64,000 nt of DNA from contig JAOUMY010000005.1 of the NCBI GenBank assembly GCA_029881255.1, positions 1 through 64,000 on the forward strand. Reading direction: 5' to 3'. The position numbers and the translations under genes are program-made. Within the stretch, counting starts at the first letter, position 1, and the number at the start of each line of letters is the position of its first letter. The notes under the pieces were generated by a model. That model did not search any database and was not told where the DNA came from. It was given only the letters and a program-made list of their open reading frames with translations. Shown piece by piece: positions 43,949-53,302 of the stretch. The stretch comes from Gammaproteobacteria bacterium. Lineage in GTDB: Bacteria > Pseudomonadota > Gammaproteobacteria > S012-40.

Positions 43949-44938
43949 CTAGAGATGGTGACTGTAAAAACGAGACGAAACCTGATTGCGCCCGTTCTTC
44001 TTGGCCTGATATAAGGCGGCATCGGCGCGGCCGATTAAGGCGATGGGATCAAGACCATCTTTCAACTCTGCAATGCCGATGGAAACGGTTACATCGGGAA
44101 GTGTATGTCCATCGGCATCCTCAATCACATACTGACTAATCGCAAGACGCACACGCTCGGCAATTTCCCGCGCCTCGATAATGCCGGCGCCCGGCAACAA
44201 GGCAATAAACTCCTCACCACCATAACGCGCGGCAAGATCTATGGAACGCAAGGTCTCCAACAACACCTTGGCAACACTTTTGATTGCCACGTCTCCAGCA
44301 AGATGACCGTAGCTATCGTTATAGCGTTTGAAGTGATCGATATCCAACATCATCAGGCTGAGTTTGTCTTGTTGTGTTGTCCAACGCGGCAAGGATTCAT
44401 CCAACCATCGACGATTATATAAACCGGTCAGCGCATCGATCTTGGCTTCGTGTTTGTAGGCGCGTTTTTCTTCGATGCTGAGAGAAATATTCTGATTGCT
44501 ATTGCGCACGCGCGCGCTAAGTAATAACAAAAGATTGCGCGCCAAGGCCTGTGAGTGATGTATCAGCGACCAGATAACCGTGTCACTGATTACCAGTAAA
44601 CGGGTATCCATGTCGGCGTAGACAAAAGCGGAAACCGGCTCAGACTCCAACACCGACATCTCACCCACACAAGCGCCGGGATGAACATAGTTAAGCCTCT
44701 CCTCGCTATCACGTGAGAGTTTTACGGCAAGACGACCTTCGAGCACCAGAAAGAGCTGGCTATTGACTTGACCTGGCTCAAACAGCACTTGCCCGGCCTT
44801 TAACAACTGAACGCGAGAGGCATCTAACACACGCGCAAGAGTATGCTCATCCTCTCCTGCAAACAGCTGGGTTGCCTGTAGATCTTCTACAGCAGGTAGT
44901 ACCAGATCGGCGAATGGAATGGATTCATCCAGCGTCAT
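43949..44938 (-). CDS. Cyclic-nucleotide-binding diguanylate cyclase
   Basis: A 329-residue protein. The N-terminal cNMP-binding-like domain (about 20-145) has LFEPGQVNSQLFLVLEGRLAVKL and PGACVGEMSVLESEPVSAFVYA. The C-terminal GGDEF domain (about 160-325) has DALTGLYNRRW, LDIDHFKRYNDSYGHLAGD and the signature RYGGEEF, so it should make cyclic di-GMP. No RxxD inhibitory site is evident at the usual place. The ATG at 44938 is used; the codon at 44944 is TTG. Input may be a nucleotide or another small ligand. It is divergent from the EipA-like gene. Confidence 0.92.
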   Translation of the reverse strand: MTLDESIPFADLVLPAVEDLQATQLFAGEDEHTLARVLDASRVQLLKAGQVLFEPGQVNSQLFLVLEGRLAVKLSRDSEERLNYVHPGACVGEMSVLESEPVSAFVYADMDTRLLVISDTVIWSLIHHSQALARNLLLLLSARVRNSNQNISLSIEEKRAYKHEAKIDALTGLYNRRWLDESLPRWTTQQDKLSLMMLDIDHFKRYNDSYGHLAGDVAIKSVAKVLLETLRSIDLAARYGGEEFIALLPGAGIIEAREIAERVRLAISQYVIEDADGHTLPDVTVSIGIAELKDGLDPIALIGRADAALYQAKKNGRNQVSSRFYSHHL

Positions 44939-45079
44939 GATCAAATCCCTATGTATTGATATTGGCGTTGGTAGGGTATTGTTGACGAGTTAGCAGGCAT
45001 AATCAATACTGTCGGGGCAAACAACCGCGTTTTCCTGGCGATTTTTCACCTATCACTCTCACTCATGGAGGAGTTAAAC

Positions 45080-45670
45080 ATGAGCGCACTATTCGCATAC
45101 AAAAAACTAATAACGTCATTATTTACGTGCCTGTTGATGAGCGCCATGTTCATGACATCCGGCATCGCCGCTGAAAAAGGCAAGAACAAAGGCTTTGACC
45201 ACAAGGCCATCGTCAAAGAAGCCGCAGAATTTCTCGGTGTAACCAGCGAGGAAATCGCCAAGGTACTGGCCAAAACATTTGAGGAACATGGCAAACCCAA
45301 TGCCTATATCAAAGGCGAAGAAACCGCTGGCGCCTTAGGCGTCGGTGTCAGATTCGGCACAGGCGAGTTACACACGGTCGATGGACAGACACGACAACTG
45401 GAATGGGATGGTCCTTCTATCGGGTTTGATCTCGGCTTGAACACATCAAAGGTATTAATGTTGATTTACCATCTCGATTCACCGGATGACATCTTTAAAC
45501 GTTTTCCTGGTGTTGAAGGCAGTGTGTATCTGGTGGCAGGAATTGGCATTAATTATATGAAATCCGGTTCCACAATTATTGCACCGGTGCGTGTCGGTGT
45601 TGGCTGGAGACACGGCGCCAATGTCGGATTCATCGATTTCAAAGACAAGCAAAAAAAATCGTCGATATAA
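45080..45670 (+). CDS. Exported EipA-like (DUF1134) envelope protein
   Basis: A 196-residue protein with a signal peptide (cleavage near GIAAEK). The mature domain has the DUF1134/EipA pattern: HGKPNAYIKGEETAGALGVGVRFGTGELHTVDG, WDGPSIGFDLGLNTSKVLMLIYHL, RFPGVEGSVYLVAGIGINY and APVRVGVGWRHGANVGFIDF. EipA supports envelope integrity in Brucella and relatives. The start is set by GGAGGAG 10 bp before 45080. A helix-rich piece before the domain (KAIVKEAAEFLGVTSEEIAKVL) is less usual. It ends one base from the convergent cytochrome gene. Confidence 0.85.
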   Translation: MSALFAYKKLITSLFTCLLMSAMFMTSGIAAEKGKNKGFDHKAIVKEAAEFLGVTSEEIAKVLAKTFEEHGKPNAYIKGEETAGALGVGVRFGTGELHTVDGQTRQLEWDGPSIGFDLGLNTSKVLMLIYHLDSPDDIFKRFPGVEGSVYLVAGIGINYMKSGSTIIAPVRVGVGWRHGANVGFIDFKDKQKKSSI

Positions 45671-45671
45671 A

Positions 45672-48146
45672 TTAGTTGCCCGCAATGATTGCCCACGCAC
45701 CCGGTGCATGGCAGTTTTCGCAAACCGTTGAGGAAAAAATGTGCGTCGGTGATTTTCCGGTCGCCGTCACACCGTTGTGACAGCTGAAACACGTGCCAAC
45801 GACTTCTTGATGATCGACACGTATCGCTGGCACCCAGGCGTTGATTGTGTGGCATGCTTCGCATCGTCCGGTATTTGCGATGTGTGTTGGTGCAACTAAA
45901 GGCGGTGTCGTGTCGATGAGTGGTAGCCAAGCTTGTGTGGTGTGGCAGGCGTCGCATTCTTCCGTGTAACCAAAATGGCTTTCAGGTAAAACAGTTATCG
46001 CTAGAGTCGAACTCTTGTGACAACCGGAACATGTACCGATCACTTGAGTGTGGTCAACTACTAAATATGGGACCCAAGCAACACTTGAATGGCATGCAGT
46101 ACAGTTATCGCTTGCAAGTATATGCGACATATTTTTTCCTGGTGCGATTACACCATTGTGGCAAACCGGGCAGGCCCAGAGATACTCGTTGTGATCGTTT
46201 GTGACAGCTGGACTCCATTGAATTGTATTGTGGCAGGCATCGCAGCTATTGGTTGTTGGCAAATGCGTATCTGTCTGTCCTGGAGCGACGATATTGTTGT
46301 GGCAACTAAAACAATCACCAAACACCTGCGTATGATCGACATTAGATACCGGTGTCCATGAACGATGGTCGTGGCAGGCTTCACAGGCGTAACTCGTGGG
46401 AAAATGAAAACTGGGTTGACCCGCTGCATAAATTCCATTGTGACAGATGACACAAGGTCCAAGGATTTCCCAGTGATCAATAGCTACCCCTGCAATCCAC
46501 ATTATTGTTGAGTGGCACGATTCGCAGCTATTGGTTGTAGGAATATGGGTTTCCGGTTTTGCACTTGCTGACACACCGTCGTGACAAGTAAAACAATTTC
46601 CACGCACTTCATTGTGATCGACCAAGATACTGCGATCGGCCTGATGGCAGGCAAGACAGTTGTCGCTAGTGGGAATGTGACTAGCGGGTTGAGTAATATC
46701 GGGCGTTACTACAATCGATGTAACCGGATTAAAGACATATTGGATTGCTTGTAGCGAACTACTGCGCCACAAACTATATTCACGCACGTTATTTTGAGTA
46801 CTCGTCTGCGTCCAATAAATCCATGGCGACCGATCTTGACGAAAAATAAAGGCATAATCCTCTATTTCCTGGCCGCTACCCAAACTAACAACGGCTTCTG
46901 CTGGTAACCAGCCACCTAACGTGCTGTTCAAAACCATATTGAGACTATTCGCCGTGTTTGTGCTTTCCACCCAGGTAATGGCGTAGTGAGTGCTTTTCGC
47001 CGCATAGAGACGAGTTATTGCCGTTTTATCGAGGGGATCATTCAATCTTCGCAGAACCGGAGACCCATGGGTTACCGGGCCAAGCCAAGCCCCTTTTTCA
47101 CGGCTGATCGAATTAACTGAAATACGACTGGTATCACCTTGAACCTTTTCTTCTACATAGGCAATCACGGGTGAATAGTACATACCGCCGATCTCGATTT
47201 CGTCACGTATGAAACGACCGGCTACTGGGGCTAAACCATCGACATATTTCAAGACCATCCACTGGCCTAGAAACTGGCTTACATGCAACACGGAATCTCC
47301 GTTTTGCGGGTGACGCATTTGTATGAAGACATCTGCCAAGGCCAACGGCACAGATATTTGGGCCTTCACTGCAACGACTTGATCGCTTGACGCTAACATG
47401 CCTTTTATCGTTTGAATATCCGTAGGCACCGGTTGCGATTGTTCGTTAACTGTCAAACTCAACACACGTTCCGTGCCAGCGCTGCTTCTTTCAAACCAAA
47501 CCAGCATAGCACTTGTATTTGAAATCGCGGCGGGTTCTGAAAAAACCGACTGAATCACATCGGGTCGATTGATCACTGTTCTCTTGCGTCCACGTTGCTC
47601 AATGACAATATCAATTCCCGTTGGGCTAGGACGTGTCCAGAACAGGGTATCGCTGACATACCAAAGATTGGTTGCCTCTCCGAGCTCCCAAGGGACATTG
47701 GAAGATTGTATATCGGACTTAAAATACCACTGCCCTTGAACTTGCCAAGCCGCGTATGTTGTGTTGGTCAAACTATCAGAAAAGAATTCTAGCTCGGTAA
47801 CGACACCAACATGTTCTGGTGGAAGAAAACTCGTTGTGCTAATTGCGCTGGAAATAGGGTCTACTTGAAATGCTTGTGTACGACTTGTTGATGTGCGCAA
47901 ATTCCATGCGACTATGTCGCGATCTATTGTTGACGCAACTATCGGTCCTTGCGCTTGTACGTCTACGCCTGTGGCAAAACTTTGTGAGTCTATTTGGGTA
48001 GGCACACTCCAATTTACTGATGCTCGAGCACTAAGTAAGCCTGTGTTCCCTGTCGTAACGTATTCAGGAAAGCGTTCGCCACAGGCGGACAAAACACCTA
48101 TAACTATTGCAACCCACAAGGTAATGTGTCTCAGTATTGCATTCAT
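45672..48146 (-). CDS. Tetradecahaem propeller-cytochrome lipoprotein
   Basis: An 824-residue lipoprotein (lipobox GVLSAC, Cys about 22). The N-terminal 470 residues look like a beta-propeller, with recurring blade ends such as AAWQVQGQWYFKSD, ITWVESTNTANS and GAWLGPVTHG. The C-terminal 330 residues hold 14 CxxCH haem sites. They come in two-haem modules of about 47 residues: Cx2CH, then W, then DH, then Cx2CHN, then HxPT. The order is five full modules, one half module (ECDACH then a Pro-rich linker), one full module and a terminal half. His in DH and HxP are the likely distal ligands. It should be a surface or periplasmic electron conduit. It is the most divergent of three tandem paralogues. 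Confidence 0.88.
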   Translation of the reverse strand: MNAILRHITLWVAIVIGVLSACGERFPEYVTTGNTGLLSARASVNWSVPTQIDSQSFATGVDVQAQGPIVASTIDRDIVAWNLRTSTSRTQAFQVDPISSAISTTSFLPPEHVGVVTELEFFSDSLTNTTYAAWQVQGQWYFKSDIQSSNVPWELGEATNLWYVSDTLFWTRPSPTGIDIVIEQRGRKRTVINRPDVIQSVFSEPAAISNTSAMLVWFERSSAGTERVLSLTVNEQSQPVPTDIQTIKGMLASSDQVVAVKAQISVPLALADVFIQMRHPQNGDSVLHVSQFLGQWMVLKYVDGLAPVAGRFIRDEIEIGGMYYSPVIAYVEEKVQGDTSRISVNSISREKGAWLGPVTHGSPVLRRLNDPLDKTAITRLYAAKSTHYAITWVESTNTANSLNMVLNSTLGGWLPAEAVVSLGSGQEIEDYAFIFRQDRSPWIYWTQTSTQNNVREYSLWRSSSLQAIQYVFNPVTSIVVTPDITQPASHIPTSDNCLACHQADRSILVDHNEVRGNCFTCHDGVSASAKPETHIPTTNSCESCHSTIMWIAGVAIDHWEILGPCVICHNGIYAAGQPSFHFPTSYACEACHDHRSWTPVSNVDHTQVFGDCFSCHNNIVAPGQTDTHLPTTNSCDACHNTIQWSPAVTNDHNEYLWACPVCHNGVIAPGKNMSHILASDNCTACHSSVAWVPYLVVDHTQVIGTCSGCHKSSTLAITVLPESHFGYTEECDACHTTQAWLPLIDTTPPLVAPTHIANTGRCEACHTINAWVPAIRVDHQEVVGTCFSCHNGVTATGKSPTHIFSSTVCENCHAPGAWAIIAGN

Positions 48147-48232
48147 TACTATTTTCCCGAGTCTCTTTTTGTTTATTGCTGAACTACTTGGTTGTCGTAT
48201 TTCTTTTTACACGACGAAACCAACTTCAATTT

Positions 48233-50608
48233 TCATATACCGCCAATTGCAGGCAACCAAGCACCTGTGCCATGACAGTTTTCACAAACATTTGATGCAG
48301 GAACATGATTCGCTGGTTTTCCGATAGCTGTCACGCCGTTGTGGCAACTGCTACACGCTCCTAACACTTCTTTGTGATCAACACGAATGACGGGTATCCA
48401 GGAAGTTATTGAATGACAAGCAACGCAGTTATCGGTCGTTGCGATATGTGTTGGCGGTAATCCGGGTGTAGGTTCAGGCAACTTGAGCGGTAGCCATGCT
48501 TTGGTTGTATGGCAGGCATCGCACTCTTCGCTTATAGATATGTGACTAGCTGGCAAACCGAAAGCTATACTATTGTTATGACAGTCACTGCAAACACCAA
48601 TAACATAAGAGTGATCCACAAAAGTAACAGGCGACCATATGTCACTGCTGTGGCAAGTTTCACAAACTAAGGTAGAGGGAATATGCGAAGACGATTTTCC
48701 AGGCGCTACAAGCCCGCTATGACACGCATAACAAGGTGACAACTTTTCATCGTGATCAATAAAAATAACTGGCACCCATCTATTACTACTGTGACAACTT
48801 CCACACGAATTCGAGGAAGGAAAATGCCAAATTTCCTTTCCTGCTGCTAGAATATTGTTGTGACAATCTTCACAGATACCTAGAACTTCATCATGTGACA
48901 CAGAAACGGATTTATCCGGAAGATGGCAACCAAGGCAGTTTTCGGAGGTTGGCAGATGATTCGACGGTTTTGACATCCCTGGCGTCACAACCATCGACGT
49001 TGTTCTATTACTAAAATCCGGTACCGAAACTGCCAAGGTGGTTGTACTATGATATATGTCAAATACAATCGCATTATTTTCTGGTCGTGATGTCTTCCAA
49101 TAGATGTCTGCTTGATAAACTTGGTTACGTACTCCAATCGGACCCGCGATAGGTTTATTCTGACGAAGTAATACAGCGGGATTTTCCACGATACCGGCTC
49201 GATCGTAAGTAGCAATTGTCTCCGGCTGCGACCATAGACCGACAGAGTCGTTATGAACACTTTTCAACTCGCTGGTATTTCCTCGGTTTTCCACCCAAAC
49301 CAATACATGAATCGGCCCCAGCGATACCCAGTCACCCTCTGTCCCAAAGGCCAGATCGAAATACGTCGAATACTCTGCATTTTGGGCGGACGAATTTGTA
49401 CTACGCACAAGAGGAATACCATGGGACTGCGGCTCCCAACTACCACCCTTTATTGAGACTGTTTTAACGCTGGTTGTTATCGTATCTACACTGATTAGTT
49501 CTTCTATATACGCCAGCACTAAGCTTTCGAAATTGCCGGCTGCTTTGATCGGCCCACGAATGCCTCTATCAGGCATAGGCCCTAGACCAAAAACATATTT
49601 AGAGTCACTCCACTGGTTTCCATAGAAATTCGCTTGCGTCACAGAATCACCCAAAACGAAGTCGCTATACTGAACAAAGAAATGTGCTTCAACGCTTGGC
49701 GTAGATACGACGGTTTGTGCAAAAACTATTTCCCCAGTTGGGTTATCTTTCCTGCCAATTTCGATCACGGCACCGAAAACGGGTTGACCGTCAACGTTGA
49801 TAAATGCACTAAAGTTGCGGGCAACGCCTAAGCTGTCAACTTCGACCCAATTCAGCAAAACACTTGTTGGTGAAAATTTCTTAGGCTCAGCAAAAATCGC
49901 TTTCGACACACCGTCACGTAGCAAAGTAGAACGAGTACCGACTATATTGCTCGTATAGATTCCAATTCCGGTTGCTGTGGTATTCCACCACACATATTGC
50001 CCATCTACCTCCCAACCTTCCTTCGCCAAGCCTAGCGAGACAGGATTTCCACCGGCGGAGACATCATATGACTTTAGTAACTCCCCATTGGAAACCCACA
50101 GCGCCGATGTCAAAGACGTAATTGAATTCAACTGAAATCTTGGTAATGTCACCGGCGCTGGCTGTTGTATCGACAGAAAATCGAAGGTTTGGGTTTGCTC
50201 GGACGTAAGATCATGTCGGGCAACACGAAACTGTTGGCTATTCGCCAACTGAGGTTCACTATTTCCTTGGTAGAGATTCCAGGCCAGCCAATTTTGTTCA
50301 CTCGACGCGCCACCGACTACCGGGCCATGCAAATAGCCTGTGCTACCCGCTGGCAGAGTTTCCCCACCGATTCTTTGTGGCGCGCTCCATTCACTCAGAC
50401 CACGTGAACTTATCTTCGCATCGCCAGGTGATTGAGTGTCGTACGTCGGGATGGTTTCATTCGCACACGCGTAGACCAAAATAAGCAGCACAACCAAGCC
50501 GAACGTATTCGTCCTAGTTGCCAATCCATTCCCACATATTGATGTGAATATAATCGCTCGTTTAGACCACGAGATTACAGACACTATGTTTCTCAGTTTT
50601 TGTATCAT
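48233..50608 (-). CDS. Decahaem propeller-cytochrome lipoprotein A
   Basis: Up to 791 residues; a TTG at 50524 would align its start with the next paralogue (TFGLVVLLILVYAC against TFGIIVLMGFAGIMVAC) and may be the true start. It is a lipoprotein (lipobox VYAC). The propeller-like region is close to that of the neighbouring gene (RGLSEWSAPQRIGG against RGLSEWSAPHQVGG). Ten CxxCH sites follow the same grammar: three full two-haem modules, one half module (ECDACH with a Pro-rich linker), one full module and a terminal half (VCENCH). It lies 89 bp from the next paralogue with no terminator seen, so co-transcription is likely. Confidence 0.87.
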   Translation of the reverse strand: MIQKLRNIVSVISWSKRAIIFTSICGNGLATRTNTFGLVVLLILVYACANETIPTYDTQSPGDAKISSRGLSEWSAPQRIGGETLPAGSTGYLHGPVVGGASSEQNWLAWNLYQGNSEPQLANSQQFRVARHDLTSEQTQTFDFLSIQQPAPVTLPRFQLNSITSLTSALWVSNGELLKSYDVSAGGNPVSLGLAKEGWEVDGQYVWWNTTATGIGIYTSNIVGTRSTLLRDGVSKAIFAEPKKFSPTSVLLNWVEVDSLGVARNFSAFINVDGQPVFGAVIEIGRKDNPTGEIVFAQTVVSTPSVEAHFFVQYSDFVLGDSVTQANFYGNQWSDSKYVFGLGPMPDRGIRGPIKAAGNFESLVLAYIEELISVDTITTSVKTVSIKGGSWEPQSHGIPLVRSTNSSAQNAEYSTYFDLAFGTEGDWVSLGPIHVLVWVENRGNTSELKSVHNDSVGLWSQPETIATYDRAGIVENPAVLLRQNKPIAGPIGVRNQVYQADIYWKTSRPENNAIVFDIYHSTTTLAVSVPDFSNRTTSMVVTPGMSKPSNHLPTSENCLGCHLPDKSVSVSHDEVLGICEDCHNNILAAGKEIWHFPSSNSCGSCHSSNRWVPVIFIDHDEKLSPCYACHSGLVAPGKSSSHIPSTLVCETCHSSDIWSPVTFVDHSYVIGVCSDCHNNSIAFGLPASHISISEECDACHTTKAWLPLKLPEPTPGLPPTHIATTDNCVACHSITSWIPVIRVDHKEVLGACSSCHNGVTAIGKPANHVPASNVCENCHGTGAWLPAIGGI

Positions 50609-50697
50609 TCATTTTCCCTGAGATTGTTTTGCTATTTTGTAACGTTTTTCGTTTGTATTTATTTTTCTACAGCCCAAAAACAAAAATTTAAAACACT

Positions 50698-52932
50698 TTA
50701 TAGACCTCCACCTGTTGCGGGTAACCAGGCACCTGTACCGTGACATCTTTCACAGGAATTTGATGCTGGCACGTGATTCACCGGCTTTCCTGTCGCGACC
50801 ACGCCATTATGGCAACTGTTACAGGTTCCTATGACTTCTCGATGATCTACACGTATCACAGGAATCCAAGATGTGACTGCATGACATGCGGCGCAATTGC
50901 CAGTCGTGGCTATATGCGCTGGTGGCAAGCCGGGTGTGGGTTCGGTTTGTTTGACTGGAATCCAAACATCGGTGTAGTGGCATCCATCGCACTCCTCGAT
51001 GATGGGAATATGTGTTGGTGACAAACCTTTTGCGATATTGTTGTTGTGACAACTGGAACATACACCGAAGACATCGGCATGATCAACCGTCGCTGCCGGC
51101 ATCCAAGAAGTGATAAAGTGACACGCCTCGCAGATCATTGTTGTGTTTAGATGCAAAGATCCTTTACCTGGTGCGTCAATTCCATTGTGACAATCAACAC
51201 AGAAGGACAATAATTGCGAGTGATCAAAAGTAATAATTGGATTCCAATAATTAGTGATGTGACAAGCATCACATACATTAGTGCTAGGTACATGCGAAAT
51301 CAGTTTTCCCGAAGCCAAAACATCATCGTGACAATCCCCACACATACCCACCACGTCGGCATGCGAAACGAGAATTGATCTGTCTGGAAAGTGACAAGCG
51401 GCACAGTTATCAGATGTGGGCAAATGATTAGCCGGTTTCGTTGAGCCGGGCGTGACTACTATGGGGGTGCTAGGAGTTGCGACGAAAGGCGCTGCCAATG
51501 TAACCGTGGTAGTACTGTACTTGATATCAAATACAATCGCACTATTTGACGGTTGTGCATGTTTCCAGTAAATATCGGCAACTTGATTGCGGCTAAAAGC
51601 AAGTGTTGGGCTCTCGACAAAGCCATTATTGCTATAAGCGACGATTGTTTCAGGACTAGACCATCCAATTGACTTATCGGTGTGCTCACTCTTAAGTTCG
51701 CTGGTATTCCCACGATTCTCAACCCACACTAATACATATGAAAGGTTATATGCCAGATCGAGATAGGTAGCGTACTCTGCATTCACTGCTTTCGGATCGA
51801 TACTACGCACCATCGGCACGCCATGGGCCGTAGGAACTCCCCATTTTCCGAAATTAGAAATCGTTTTAATATTGCTGGTGATCGTATCTGCATTGGTTAG
51901 TTCTTCAATATAGGCGAGCACAAATCCAATCGATCCGCCTGCTAACTTAATCGGCCCTCTTATTCCTCTGTCCGGTGTTGGTTCTAAACCGGTTACATAA
52001 GAAAAAAACTCCCACTGCGTTCCCGTGTATCGAACAGAGGCAACAGCATCACCTAGCACCGCATCGCTGTATTGCACAAAAAAATCCGCTCTAATCATAG
52101 GTGTCGAAACAAAGGTTTGCATCGAAGCTATATCGCTGTTTGCAATCTTGGGATTTCGAATCTCCTGCACGCTGCCAAAAGGCTGAGCGCTACTACCGTC
52201 AATCGCTACGCCAAAGAAACGCCTAACACCAAAATCATCGACCTCCATCCAATTCAACAACACCGTCGTTGCTGAAAATCGTTTCGGTGTTGCAAACATT
52301 GCCTGCGCGGCACCGGCACGCACCAAACGATCACGAATACCGGCTTCTTTATTGGTATAGATTTCAATGCCGGTGCTTGTCTTCGTCCACCAAACATATT
52401 GTCCATCGACATCCCAAGCTTCTTGTGCGAGCCCCAATGGCGTAGGATTTCCCGCAACGGAAATATCGCGCATCATGAACAACACGCCATTAAAAATCCA
52501 CAAAGCAGAGGTCAAGTTAGTAACAGGATCGAAACGAAGTTGTGGTAGCGTGGTCTGCGTAGAATGTTGCGCGGGAAGAAATTCGTAGGTTCGTGTTTGC
52601 GCGGTAATTCGATCAAATTGTACTGTGGTGATACGTTGGCTGAACGCTGCGAGTGGATCATCGCTGCCTTGATAGAGGTTCCAGGCCAGCAAGTCATAGC
52701 CGTCCGCAGCACTGCTCACCACTGGGCCTTGCAGATACCCAGCATTGCCCGCGGATAGCGTGTCACCACCTACCTGGTGTGGCGCGCTCCATTCACTCAG
52801 GCCGCGTGATACGAGTTGTGTATCGTTTGACAAACGGGATTTTTGCGAGGGAATAGTCTCCCCCGTGCACGCAACCATAATGCCCGCAAAACCCATCAGC
52901 ACGATGATGCCAAATGTGATCGTCCTAATCAC
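50698..52932 (-). CDS. Decahaem propeller-cytochrome lipoprotein B
   Basis: A 744-residue paralogue and the first gene of the three-gene cluster. It starts at a GTG (52932) behind GGGGGAG. The lipobox is IMVAC (Cys about 22). The N-terminal propeller-like region (about 30-480) has blade ends such as VLAYIEELTNADTITS and YVLVWVENRGNTSE. Ten haem sites are arranged exactly as in the previous paralogue, from NCAACH to SCERCH, with the conserved half module ECDGCH followed by a linker with PTPGLPPAHI. It should be exported, lipid-anchored and loaded with haem by the Ccm system. The promoter region is shared divergently with the propeller lipoprotein at 53303. Confidence 0.88.
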   Translation of the reverse strand: MIRTITFGIIVLMGFAGIMVACTGETIPSQKSRLSNDTQLVSRGLSEWSAPHQVGGDTLSAGNAGYLQGPVVSSAADGYDLLAWNLYQGSDDPLAAFSQRITTVQFDRITAQTRTYEFLPAQHSTQTTLPQLRFDPVTNLTSALWIFNGVLFMMRDISVAGNPTPLGLAQEAWDVDGQYVWWTKTSTGIEIYTNKEAGIRDRLVRAGAAQAMFATPKRFSATTVLLNWMEVDDFGVRRFFGVAIDGSSAQPFGSVQEIRNPKIANSDIASMQTFVSTPMIRADFFVQYSDAVLGDAVASVRYTGTQWEFFSYVTGLEPTPDRGIRGPIKLAGGSIGFVLAYIEELTNADTITSNIKTISNFGKWGVPTAHGVPMVRSIDPKAVNAEYATYLDLAYNLSYVLVWVENRGNTSELKSEHTDKSIGWSSPETIVAYSNNGFVESPTLAFSRNQVADIYWKHAQPSNSAIVFDIKYSTTTVTLAAPFVATPSTPIVVTPGSTKPANHLPTSDNCAACHFPDRSILVSHADVVGMCGDCHDDVLASGKLISHVPSTNVCDACHITNYWNPIITFDHSQLLSFCVDCHNGIDAPGKGSLHLNTTMICEACHFITSWMPAATVDHADVFGVCSSCHNNNIAKGLSPTHIPIIEECDGCHYTDVWIPVKQTEPTPGLPPAHIATTGNCAACHAVTSWIPVIRVDHREVIGTCNSCHNGVVATGKPVNHVPASNSCERCHGTGAWLPATGGGL

Positions 52933-53302
52933 AGGTTCTCCCCCAAACCATAGGTGTGATGAAGGTGCTAATCTGCTGCGGTGTGTATTTTTATGTATTC
53001 TTCGTCATACTTAGTCAGCGAACAGTTACGACGCAAAATCTAATTCGGAATATGTGTTTACCCGTGTAAACCGCGATTTTCCATTTGGTTTTGTCTTGCT
53101 CGCGTTTGCTAGCTAACTCATGCAAAAGATTTCTAATTTTTAAATTTAGATTAATTATGAGTACAACATACTGATTGGAGGGACTGAACCCAAAATGAAA
53201 ATAGTGATTACTTCGCTCGGAATTCAAAGCGCTTGACTTATCATTTCAGGATTGCGAGCATTGACGTGGGATTATTTCCCGCTCATTAAACGGAGAACAA
53301 CC
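52933..53302. other. Divergent control region of cytochrome cluster
   Basis: A 370-bp AT-rich region between the leftward multihaem genes and the rightward propeller lipoprotein gene. It holds a perfect dyad, GTTTAC-CCGT-GTAAAC, at 53056-53071, which could be an operator for a dimeric regulator. AT-rich promoter-like sequence follows at about 53135-53165. No GTGA array and no coding frame is seen. Confidence 0.5.
53056..53071. promoter_or_regulatory. Perfect 6-4-6 dyad, candidate operator
   Basis: GTTTACCCGTGTAAAC is a perfect inverted repeat with 6-bp arms and a 4-bp centre, midway between divergent genes. Its position suits control of both the cytochrome cluster and the propeller lipoprotein. 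A palindrome of this length can also arise by chance. Confidence 0.35.

Noticed and set aside
43949-44938. Cyclic di-GMP riboswitches upstream of surface-protein genes, given the GGDEF protein
   Set aside because: I looked at the leaders of the PKD, five-repeat and multihaem genes and found no match to the GEMM core sequence.
45040-45080. TCAC-rich stretch before the EipA-like gene as a fourth GTGA array
   Set aside because: On the minus strand the GTGA units are 6-7 bp apart, not 11, and no -10 box stands in the right register.
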